Assembly (NCBI GenBank): GCA_963770155.1
Contig: CAVYOE010000001.1
Span: 1,240,001 to 1,304,000 of the forward strand
DNA from: CAVYOE01 sp963770155
Lineage (GTDB): Bacteria; Actinomycetota; Thermoleophilia; Solirubrobacterales; 70-9
Reading direction: 5' to 3'
Length of the DNA stretch: 64,000 nt
Each line of letters starts with the position of its first letter. Positions within the stretch are counted from its first letter, which is position 1. The notes beneath the pieces are model-generated. The model had not been told where the DNA came from, made no database searches, and saw only the letters and a list, made by a program, of their open reading frames with translations. The position numbers and the translations under genes were made by a program. This document shows, piece after piece, positions 8,127 through 14,488 of this stretch.

Positions 8127-9010
8127 CCGGGATTCCGGGCGCCGACGATCCAGGTCGATGCGGGGGCGGCCACCGTGCCGTCTTCCTGGACGAAGTCGGT
8201 GAGCGCCTCGCGGAGGTCGGCGACCACCTGCGGCCGGACCTCCTCGACCTCTTCCGGCGGACAGACGCGAAGCACCTCGGCGGCGGGACCGAGGGCCATC
8301 GCGAACTCGATCGCGTGGTCGACGCTGTTGCCGATCTTGATCGGGGCATCGCAGCGGGTCAGGGAGACGTCCTCGAAGCCGGCGATCCCAAGCTGCTCGC
8401 TGACCGTGTCGGCGTTCGCCATCGAGAACGGGCCGGGCCCGCAGGTCGGCACGTCGTGCTCCTCGGGCTCGTCCAGGTACTTCTCGACCACCTGCTCGGC
8501 TCGGTGCAGCCAGTCGTTGTCGAGCTTGCGGCGCCAGACCGCGGCGCTCAGGCGGCCCCCCGGCACCAGCGCCTCGCGCACGTTGCGGAGTGCCGCCACC
8601 GGACTGTCGAAGAACATGATTCCCATCCGGGAGTAGGCGTAGTCGTATGGCCCGCCGAGGTCGTCGGTCTGGATGTCGGCGACCGCGAAGCTGACCCGAT
8701 CGTTGCCGGCGTCTTCCGCCTCCTGCTGCGCGGCTTCGATGAAGCGGGGGCCGACGTCGACGCCGAAGGCGTGGCCCTGAGGCCCGACCAGCTCTGCGAT
8801 CTGCTGAGTCGTGTCGCCGAGCCCGCAGCCCAGATCGATCACCGAGTCGCCCTGACGCGGCGGGTGGATCCGCAGGGCGGCGTCGCCGTGCAGGGCGAGC
8901 CCGTCGCAGACCAGGTCGCGGTACTTGATCCAGGCGTCGAACAGGACCCCGTCCCAGGCATCGGTCTGCTCCTGGTTGACATCCGCCTGCTCTCTGACGC
9001 CCTGTTCCAC
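8123..9010 (-). CDS. SAM-dependent class I methyltransferase
   Basis: About 295 residues. Motif I (VIDLGCGLGDTTQQIA) and a following acidic residue (FGVDVGPRFIEAA) form the SAM pocket; then VSFAVADIQTDDL and a post-motif YSRMGIMFFDSPVAALRNVREALVPGGRL. This matches UbiE/Methyltransf_11-like enzymes; substrate unknown. The GTG at 9010 is chosen because TAGAAT lies 8 nt upstream with no Shine-Dalgarno sequence. The upstream region is shared with the divergent glycosidase gene (75 bp gap). Confidence 0.85.
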   Translation of the reverse strand: MEQGVREQADVNQEQTDAWDGVLFDAWIKYRDLVCDGLALHGDAALRIHPPRQGDSVIDLGCGLGDTTQQIAELVGPQGHAFGVDVGPRFIEAAQQEAEDAGNDRVSFAVADIQTDDLGGPYDYAYSRMGIMFFDSPVAALRNVREALVPGGRLSAAVWRRKLDNDWLHRAEQVVEKYLDEPEEHDVPTCGPGPFSMANADTVSEQLGIAGFEDVSLTRCDAPIKIGNSVDHAIEFAMALGPAAEVLRVCPPEEVEEVRPQVVADLREALTDFVQEDGTVAAPASTWIVGARNPG

Positions 9011-9018
9011 GAGGCGTG

Positions 9019-9024
9019 ATTCTA
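9019..9024 (-). promoter_or_regulatory. -10 element for methyltransferase gene
   Basis: TAGAAT on the minus strand, 8 nt upstream of the GTG at 9010, no Shine-Dalgarno sequence; fits the leaderless pattern. Confidence 0.4.
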
Positions 9025-9073
9025 CGCCGTGTGACCGGCGAGAGCGAATAGCGCTCAGGGAGAGCCTCCGCTC

Positions 9074-9079
9074 TATTCT
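9074..9079 (+). promoter_or_regulatory. -10 element for glycosidase gene
   Basis: TATTCT, exactly 6 nt before the ATG at 9086, no Shine-Dalgarno sequence; fits the leaderless pattern. Confidence 0.45.
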
Positions 9080-9085
9080 GCGCCC

Positions 9086-11581
9086 ATGGGTGGTGGTGTG
9101 AAGGGAGGTGTTCTCGCCGCTGCGGTGCTCTGCGCGCTGGCCTGGCCGGCCGGGACGTCGGCCGCGGTCCCGGACATCGACGCCCGCGACGGGTCGGTCT
9201 ACGCGCGGGTGAAAGACGGCAGCGCGACCCTCGGCAACGGTCTGGTCGAGCATCGCTGGCAACTCGGCGGCTTCCGCACCGCGGCGCTCGAGGATCTCCG
9301 CGGCGACGGTCGCGTCTGGAGCCAGGGCGCGCGCGAGTTCTCCCTCACGGTCGCCGGGCTCGAGCTCGGCAGCGAGTCGTTCGCGGCGACCGGCGCGCGG
9401 GTCTCGGAGCTTGCCCGCGGCGGCCTCCGGCTCAGCTTCGACCTCCAGCCTGCCTCTCTGCCACTGCTCACCGTGACCCGTTCAATCGAGGCCTATCCCG
9501 GCGTGGCCGGCCTCCGCACCGAGACCACGCTCTCCTCTCCCATCCCGCTCCCGCTCTCGGGCGCAATCGTCGATTCAGCCGCGGCCGGCGCCGGCGCCCC
9601 CTCGATCCACGCCTTCCGCGGCGGCGCCGACTGGCGCGAGCCCGAATGGGCCGGCCCGCCGATCTCGGTCGGCGATCCCCACGCCGGCACCTGGCGCCAG
9701 AGTGCCACCGCCGGCAACGGAGAGCCGCTCGCCGGCCCCGCCCAATGGCTCTCGCTCGAGGCGGGAGGGCGGTCCCTGTTCATGGTGCTCGAGCGCAACG
9801 ACTTCCCCTCCTCCCGCATGGCCTACGACGGCGGTACGGCAAAGGCGGTGATCGACCACTCCCGCGACGTGATCGATTTTGGCCCGTTCGAGGAGAACAT
9901 CCACGTCGAGAACCCGATCCCGATCGGGGTCGGCCGGGTGCGGATCGTCCGCCCCGGCGAGCCGCTGGCGCTGGCGCCCGTGTTCACCGGGTTCGGTGAC
10001 CACGCCGGTGACGAGCCGTGGCAATTCCACCGCTACCTCACCCGTCACCGGATGGCGCCCTATCCCCACGCGGTCACCTTCAACTCGAACGGGATCGACG
10101 GCAACGTGATCTCGACCGGCGCCAAGGACGACATGAACCTGGCGGCCACCGCCCAGGTCGCGGAGATCGCCCGCAGGCTGGGGGTCGAGACGTTCATCCT
10201 CGACGACGGCTGGCAGGCCCGCTCGGGCGACTGGCAGCCCGACTCGCCCCAGTACCCGGAGCCGCGCTGGGACGGGGACCCGGGTTCCAAGTTCGCGCCG
10301 CGTTTCCCCGACCCGACGTTCACAGCGGTGCGCGAGGCGATCGCGCCGATGCGGCTCGGCCTCTGGATGAGCCCCACCTTCTTCAACCCGAGCGCCGCGA
10401 CCTTCGCCCAGCATCCGGAGTGGGCGTGCGAGCCGCTGGCGGTGCCGCTGGTGGCGCAGAACATCGCCGACCCGGACGGCGGCTCGAACGAGGCCGGCCT
10501 CGGGCCCTGGAGCCAAGCGGCCCTCCCCCACGTCGAGTCGCGCATCCGCGATGCGATCACCAACTGGGGCGCCACCTACTTCAAGTTCGACTTCCTCGCC
10601 TGGTTCGACTGCGTCACCTCCGACGGCCTCGTTCGCGACATGTACGAGATGCACGACGCCTTTGTCGCCATGCTCGACCGGATCGCCGTCGACCACCCCG
10701 GGGTAACGCTGCAGATCGACGAGACCAACGACTACCGCCTCTTCCCGTTCGAGTCGGTGGCGCGGGGCCCGTCATGGTTCCAGAACGGCGGCCCGCCGCT
10801 CGAGCAGATGCTCCACAACCTCTGGAACCTGAGCCCGTTCGTCCCCGCCTTCTCCCTCGGCCAGAACGCGCTCGCCAACCAGAACTTCTCGCGCTACCCG
10901 GTCGATTCGCTCATGGCCGGCGCGCTCCTCTCCCACATCACCTTCTTCGGTGACATCCGCCGGCTTCCCGGACCGGTGATCGACCGGGCCAGGGTCTGGA
11001 CTGACTTCTACCGCGGCGCGCGCGACCTGCTCGACGGCGTCATCTACCCCCTGCTCGCCGATCCGATCGAGAACGGCTGGACCGCGCTTCAACCCTGGGA
11101 CCCCGAGGCCGGCGACGGCGCCCTGCTCGCCTTCCGTCAGGGGTCAGCGGACACCTCCCGGACGGTCCCCCTCGAGAACGTGCCCGACGGCGACTACCGC
11201 CTGAGCTCCGGCCCGGGGAACGACCCGATCGGGACCGCAAGCGCCGCCGCTCTCCGTTCGGGACTCTCGATTGAGATCCCCGAGGCCGACGGCGCCCGGG
11301 TCATCCTGATTCGACGGATCGAGGCCGACCCGGATCCAGGGCCGGGTCCCGGCCCCGGTCCCGGTCCCGGCCCGGGCGGCGGCGGATCGGGAGGCGCCGG
11401 TGCCAACGCCGCGCCGCAGGCGGGCGCCCCGCTGTCGGGCGCGGCCGCCAAGCGCAGGCGGAAGTGCAAGAAGCGCAAGCGGCGGGTACACCGTCGGCGA
11501 AGCGACCGAAAGGACCGCAATGAACGACGAAAAAGACGGCCAGGATGCCGCCGAGCAGGTAAAGGAAGACGTCGCGCCTGA
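9086..11581 (+). CDS. Secreted alpha-galactosidase-like glycosidase (GH36/melibiase-like)
   Basis: 831 residues with a signal peptide (to about TSAA, residue 27). An N-terminal beta-sandwich of about 300 residues precedes a TIM barrel with FILDDGWQARSGDWQ (about 371-385), LGLWMSPTFFNP, and the nucleophile strand TYFKFDFLAWFDC (Asp in FKFD). QIDETNDYRL and HITFFGDIRRLP follow, and there is a C-terminal beta domain. This order matches GH36/GH27-like alpha-galactosidases, with an alpha-galactoside as the likely substrate. A (Gly-Pro)n linker leads to a long basic tail starting KRRRKCKKRKRR. The last 62 bp overlap a separate acidic reading frame with its own ribosome site, so the extreme C-terminus may be misread or may reflect an indel. 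Confidence 0.83.
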   Translation: MGGGVKGGVLAAAVLCALAWPAGTSAAVPDIDARDGSVYARVKDGSATLGNGLVEHRWQLGGFRTAALEDLRGDGRVWSQGAREFSLTVAGLELGSESFAATGARVSELARGGLRLSFDLQPASLPLLTVTRSIEAYPGVAGLRTETTLSSPIPLPLSGAIVDSAAAGAGAPSIHAFRGGADWREPEWAGPPISVGDPHAGTWRQSATAGNGEPLAGPAQWLSLEAGGRSLFMVLERNDFPSSRMAYDGGTAKAVIDHSRDVIDFGPFEENIHVENPIPIGVGRVRIVRPGEPLALAPVFTGFGDHAGDEPWQFHRYLTRHRMAPYPHAVTFNSNGIDGNVISTGAKDDMNLAATAQVAEIARRLGVETFILDDGWQARSGDWQPDSPQYPEPRWDGDPGSKFAPRFPDPTFTAVREAIAPMRLGLWMSPTFFNPSAATFAQHPEWACEPLAVPLVAQNIADPDGGSNEAGLGPWSQAALPHVESRIRDAITNWGATYFKFDFLAWFDCVTSDGLVRDMYEMHDAFVAMLDRIAVDHPGVTLQIDETNDYRLFPFESVARGPSWFQNGGPPLEQMLHNLWNLSPFVPAFSLGQNALANQNFSRYPVDSLMAGALLSHITFFGDIRRLPGPVIDRARVWTDFYRGARDLLDGVIYPLLADPIENGWTALQPWDPEAGDGALLAFRQGSADTSRTVPLENVPDGDYRLSSGPGNDPIGTASAAALRSGLSIEIPEADGARVILIRRIEADPDPGPGPGPGPGPGPGGGGSGGAGANAAPQAGAPLSGAAAKRRRKCKKRKRRVHRRRSDRKDRNERRKRRPGCRRAGKGRRRA
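11336..11376 (+). repeat. GP-rich linker repeat
   Basis: Short tandem repeat of ccgggt/ccggcc-type hexamers encoding a run of Gly-Pro units between the catalytic part and the basic tail of the glycosidase. It is a likely site of length variation. Confidence 0.7.
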
Positions 11582-11666
11582 TCCAGGCGAGGAGGTAGAG
11601 GAGGCGCTGGAAGAAGACACCGCCCCCGATGAGTCCGGCGGCGGGGGTGGCGGCGGCAGCTCGTAA
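11520..11666 (+). CDS. Small acidic protein, unknown function
   Basis: 48 residues starting MNDEKDGQDAAEQVKED, extremely rich in Glu and Asp and ending in a Gly-rich run (about eight Gly then SS). The ATG is preceded by GAAAGGA at a 5-6 nt spacing. The first 62 bp overlap the glycosidase 3' end in another frame, where the same purine-rich bases encode Lys/Arg. No family recognised. It could be a genuine small protein or the displaced product of a frameshift in the glycosidase tail. Confidence 0.45.
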   Translation: MNDEKDGQDAAEQVKEDVAPDPGEEVEEALEEDTAPDESGGGGGGGSS

Positions 11667-11757
11667 TCAGACGGCCAGAGGTGTGGACGCTGCGGCCCAA
11701 CAAGCGTGGGTCGTGGTTTTGACGCCTGAGCGACGGGTATCCGAACCCAGACCGGCT

Positions 11758-12132
11758 ATGAGCACCGAAGTGAAACCAGAGGAGATCCAGGAGCTCTACG
11801 GGCACAACTGGGCGCGCGTGCCCGAGCGGCGTGAATTCGTCGAAAAGCTCGAGGAGATCGCCGCGCCCGAGTTCGAGTGGAGCGCAGAGAAGGCACCCGC
11901 GCCTGAGGCACTCTCCATCACAGACCTGCCTGGCTACGCAGAGGCGATCGAGGAGGATTTCCGGGTCTTCAACTACGAAGCCGACGCAGTAGAGGAGGTC
12001 GACGAGGGATTCGTGGTCAAGGGCACGCTCGAGGCACAGGGCCGGCTCTCCCGCGAGCAGTTCGACAAGCGTTTCGTGCACCTGTGGCGGGCCAACGGCC
12101 ACGGTGTCGAAATGGTCGAAAACCTCCGCTAA
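11758..12132 (+). CDS. SnoaL/NTF2-like protein
   Basis: 124 residues from the ATG at 11758 (MSTEVKPEEIQELY). The pattern of an N-terminal helix, an acidic/aromatic patch (PEFEWSAEKAP), LPGYAEAIEEDFRVFNYEADAVEEV and alternating strands ending in FVHLWRANGHGVEMVENLR fits the NTF2-like/SnoaL cone fold. It may be a small-molecule isomerase or a binding protein; the ligand is not predictable. A longer reading back to 11629 is open, but its extra residues look non-coding. No clear ribosome site. Confidence 0.62.
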   Translation: MSTEVKPEEIQELYGHNWARVPERREFVEKLEEIAAPEFEWSAEKAPAPEALSITDLPGYAEAIEEDFRVFNYEADAVEEVDEGFVVKGTLEAQGRLSREQFDKRFVHLWRANGHGVEMVENLR

Positions 12133-12150
12133 GAGCGCCTTTTTCCCTGC

Positions 12151-12179
12151 TTGCGGGCACCTTTTGCGCCTGCTAAAAT
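12151..12179 (+). promoter_or_regulatory. Strong vegetative promoter (-35/extended -10)
   Basis: TTGCGG at 12151-12156, a 17-nt spacer and TAAAAT at 12174-12179 preceded by TGC (extended -10). This is the best sigma-70-type promoter in the window. It implies a start near 12186 and a 5' leader of about 150 nt before the gene at 12338. Confidence 0.75.
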
Positions 12180-12337
12180 TACGTTTTGAAGCGCAGGGCT
12201 TCGCGCAGTCACCGCTTTCCCAAGCAGCCTTCGCGACGAGCAGCAACTCGCCTCGCGGGGGCTTCTGCCTCAGCTACGGACGCGGCGAGACGCCCCCCGA
12301 ATCACACCCCGAGAAGACAAAGGAGTCACGAGAACAG

Positions 12338-12670
12338 ATGAGTAAGCGCAGTGCCTGGACGTGCGATGGATGCGCCGTCGAAGTCAGCTATCCCTCCGAG
12401 AATGCTCCCAAGCAGCCCGCCGGCTGGGCCAAGAGCGGCAAGAAGTGGCTCTGCCTGCGTTGCCGCCGCGAGGAGGTCATGGACAAGGCTGCGGCCAAGA
12501 ACGGCGCCGAGGGCTGGGCGCCCAGGCGTCAGGCCCTGATCGAGTTCGAACTGGTCCGCGACCCGGAGGCAACCGAGGTCGAGGTCGCCAAGCGGGCCCA
12601 GTGCTCCTCGGCGACCGTGCGCAAGGTCCGCCGGCAGCTTCGCGAAGCCGGCACCCTCGCGCCCGCCTAG
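12338..12670 (+). CDS. Small zinc-ribbon plus helix-turn-helix DNA-binding protein
   Basis: 110 residues. An N-terminal C4 zinc ribbon is formed by CDGC (about residues 9-12) and CLRC (about 39-42). The C-terminal half contains a helix-turn-helix-like stretch, EVEVAKRAQCSSATVRKVRRQLREAG (given only as a pattern: helix, CSS turn, ATVRKVRRQL recognition helix). AGGAG lies about 12 nt upstream of the ATG. The strong promoter at 12151-12179, a leader of about 150 nt and two tandem terminators point to a well-expressed monocistronic gene. No named family recognised; probably a transcription factor or nucleoid-associated protein. Confidence 0.75.
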   Translation: MSKRSAWTCDGCAVEVSYPSENAPKQPAGWAKSGKKWLCLRCRREEVMDKAAAKNGAEGWAPRRQALIEFELVRDPEATEVEVAKRAQCSSATVRKVRRQLREAGTLAPA

Positions 12671-12681
12671 ACAGCATCTCC

Positions 12682-12707
12682 AGAAAAGGCCCGTCAGGGC
12701 CTTTTCT
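12682..12707 (+). terminator. Intrinsic terminator 1
   Basis: Perfect 11-bp stem, AGAAAAGGCCC / GGGCCTTTTCT, with GTCA loop. Located 12 bp after the zinc-ribbon gene. Confidence 0.8.
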
Positions 12708-12712
12708 CTTGT

Positions 12713-12743
12713 GAAAGGGCCCGCGAGGGCCTTTTCTTTTTTT
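12713..12743 (+). terminator. Intrinsic terminator 2 (tandem)
   Basis: A second 10-bp stem with one G-U pair (arms GAAAGGGCCC and GGGCCTTTTC), loop GCGA, then a run of seven T. Directly follows terminator 1. Confidence 0.85.
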
Positions 12744-13005
12744 GGATGCCCGGTTTCAGATCCGGAGTTGCGGGTACTTGCCCGCCCAACACTTGGAGGA
12801 GCGTCGGGAACACTCATCAGCGCGCTGCATCCATTGCCTGCATCCCGCAGGCGATGACTCGTACTCGAACTCGGCCGGGCTGATCCTCTGCGCGCCATGC
12901 TGGGAGCAGGTGTTGATCACGCCGCCGCGGCCCGGCGGCCCGCCTCGCTGGATGTCGGTGGAGGACCGTGCTCCGAGATCACGGGGCAGCGCGGCAGTCG
13001 CTTAG
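12742..13005 (+). CDS. Hypothetical Cys-rich protein (doubtful)
   Basis: An 87-codon reading frame opening with TTG in the T-run of the terminator. It contains CIHC and CAPC separated by about 20 residues, which could form a C4 zinc site, but has no ATG/GTG start and no ribosome site. Codon use is compatible with coding. It may be a gene that starts at a later TTG, or a remnant. Nothing else recognisable lies in 12744-13010. Confidence 0.3.
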   Translation: MDARFQIRSCGYLPAQHLEERREHSSARCIHCLHPAGDDSYSNSAGLILCAPCWEQVLITPPRPGGPPRWMSVEDRAPRSRGSAAVA

Positions 13006-13011
13006 GCGACG

Positions 13012-13065
13012 ACGGACCCGTGGAACGGATCCCCCCCTGTATCCGTAACCCCTGGGCGGTCCGTT
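13012..13065 (+). promoter_or_regulatory. Nested hairpin in the leader of the RTX-like gene
   Basis: Outer arms ACGGACC (13012-13018) and GGTCCGT (13059-13065) enclose inner arms ACGGAT (13025-13030) and ATCCGT (13041-13046), the latter closing a C-rich loop. There is no T-run, so it is not a simple terminator. It lies 50 nt upstream of the gene at 13118 and may be a structured 5' leader. Confidence 0.45.
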
Positions 13066-13117
13066 TCGGTGTAACTGCACACGGGTACAAGAACCCCGCC
13101 AACTAAGGAGGAGCCAG

Positions 13118-14002
13118 ATGCTCAAGAAGCTGGGGATCTCAAGCGCCGTGTTTGCGGTCTTGATCGTGATGGTGGCCTCCGTGGGCGGGGCAAACGCACT
13201 TGTCGGGGCCACCGACCTGTCGCTGACCAAGACGGACAGCCCCGATCCTCTCACCAAGGGGAGCGACATCACTTACACGATCACTGTTCGGAACCTCGGA
13301 GGTCCCACGCCTGGGTCGGCCGACGCGAGCAGCGTCATCGTCCGCGACACGCTCCCGGACAGCTTTGTCGACTACCGCTCGAGCGTCACGACCCAGGGCA
13401 GCTGCTCTGAGACCGGCGGAGTCGTCACCTGCAATCTGGGTCAGCTGAACGAGGGCGCCAACGCCACGGTGACGATCATCGCCAGGGCTGACAAGACAGG
13501 CACGGCGACGAATGTCGCGGTTGTTGAGTCGCCCGAGGACACGAACAGCGCCAACAACACCGACACCGAGCCGACGACGATCCTCGCCTCGACCACGACC
13601 GCCGGCAAGGGCAAGGGCAAGGGCAAGAAGAAGGTGAAGGCGAGTTGCACCACGCCCACCATCGTCGGTACCAACGGCAGTGACACGATCGTCGGAACGC
13701 CCGGGCACGACATCATCGTCGGCCTCGCCGGCAACGACCGCATCTTCGCCGGCGCCGGTAACGACATCGTCTGCGGCGGAGCGAACTCCGACGTCGTCTT
13801 CGGCGGCGGCGGGCTCGACGCCCTGATCGGCGGGCTGGGCTTCGACCAGCTGACCGGTGCCAATGGCGGCGACGTGCTCAAGGGCAACCGTGGGCGCGAC
13901 CGCCTGCGCGGAGGGTTCGGCGCAGACGCGCTCAACGGAGGGCTCAACCGTGACCGCTGTCGCGGAGGCCCGCAGCGCGACGCAATCGCCCGCTGCCCGT
14001 AG
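13118..14002 (+). CDS. Exported DUF11-domain protein with RTX-like calcium repeats
   Basis: 294 residues with a perfect Shine-Dalgarno sequence (AAGGAGGAG, 13105-13113). A signal peptide (to about NALVG) is followed by one DUF11-type beta-sandwich: LSLTKTDSPDPLTKGSDITYT, then VRNLG, DTLPDSF and NVAVVES. A Lys/Gly spacer (GKGKGKGKKK) leads to roughly ten GGxGxDxLxG-type nonapeptides (residues about 185-290), the hemolysin-type calcium-binding roll. It probably folds outside the cell on binding calcium. The C-terminus ends CRGGPQRDAIARCP without a basic tail. Role likely structural or adhesive. Confidence 0.85.
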   Translation: MLKKLGISSAVFAVLIVMVASVGGANALVGATDLSLTKTDSPDPLTKGSDITYTITVRNLGGPTPGSADASSVIVRDTLPDSFVDYRSSVTTQGSCSETGGVVTCNLGQLNEGANATVTIIARADKTGTATNVAVVESPEDTNSANNTDTEPTTILASTTTAGKGKGKGKKKVKASCTTPTIVGTNGSDTIVGTPGHDIIVGLAGNDRIFAGAGNDIVCGGANSDVVFGGGGLDALIGGLGFDQLTGANGGDVLKGNRGRDRLRGGFGADALNGGLNRDRCRGGPQRDAIARCP

Positions 14003-14028
14003 CCCGGCGCGCTGAGACCCAAGCATTC

Positions 14029-14058
14029 GAGAAGGGCCGCCGTCCGGCGGCCCTTCTC
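14029..14058 (+). terminator. Intrinsic terminator after RTX-like gene
   Basis: Perfect 13-bp stem GAGAAGGGCCGCC / GGCGGCCCTTCTC with GTCC loop, followed by a short T-rich stretch. Starts 27 bp after the stop codon. It overlaps the apparent N-terminal coding sequence of the next frame. Confidence 0.8.
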
Positions 14059-14433
14059 TTCGTTCAGATTGCGCTCGCGGTCGGCGGCGCGGTCGCGATC
14101 TGCACCGGCCTCGCCCAGGCGATCGGGGGTGCGGCGACCCTGCCGGGGGTCGAGTCCGCCGATCCCGACCTCGAGAGCGAGATCCGCTTTCTCTCGGTGT
14201 TCTGGTTCGCGCTCGGTTGCGTCGCGCTCTGGCTGGTGCCGCGGGTCGCCGAACACCGAAACACTTTGCGGGCGCTGATGGGCGCCGTCTTCCTCGGCGG
14301 CCTCGCGCGGGTGATCTCCCTCCTCAGCGCCGGCGCCCCCGAGCCCTTCCTCACGGTCCTGATGGTGATCGAGCTGGTGCTGCCGCCGGTCGTGATCGGG
14401 GCCGACGAGTACAGCCGTCGCCGCGCACGCTGA
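14053..14433 (+). pseudogene. DUF4345-like membrane protein without a start codon
   Basis: An open frame of about 127 codons reads as a DUF4345-type small membrane protein: IALAVGGAVAICTGLAQAIGG, then SEIRFLSVFWFALGCVALWLVP, NTLRALMGAVFLGGLARVIS and FLTVLMVIELVLPPVVI, giving about four hydrophobic segments. No ATG, GTG or TTG exists in this frame upstream of GTG 14197, which would delete the first membrane helix. The frame runs back into the terminator hairpin of the preceding gene. Either the 5' end was lost (gene remnant), a rare start codon is used, or the sequence contains an error. Confidence 0.55.
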
Positions 14434-14474
14434 AACCCCTACTGAAAAGTGAGGCACCCCACGCCTGAGATCTG

Positions 14475-14480
14475 TACCTT
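14475..14480 (+). promoter_or_regulatory. -10 element for carboxypeptidase gene
   Basis: TACCTT, 8 nt before the GTG at 14489; supports that start over the TTG at 14480. Confidence 0.35.
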
Positions 14481-14488
14481 TGCGGGCG

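Noticed and set aside
13006..13117. c-di-AMP (ydaO) riboswitch upstream of the RTX-like gene
   Set aside because: The nested hairpins do not show the conserved ydaO core; kept only as a generic structured leader.
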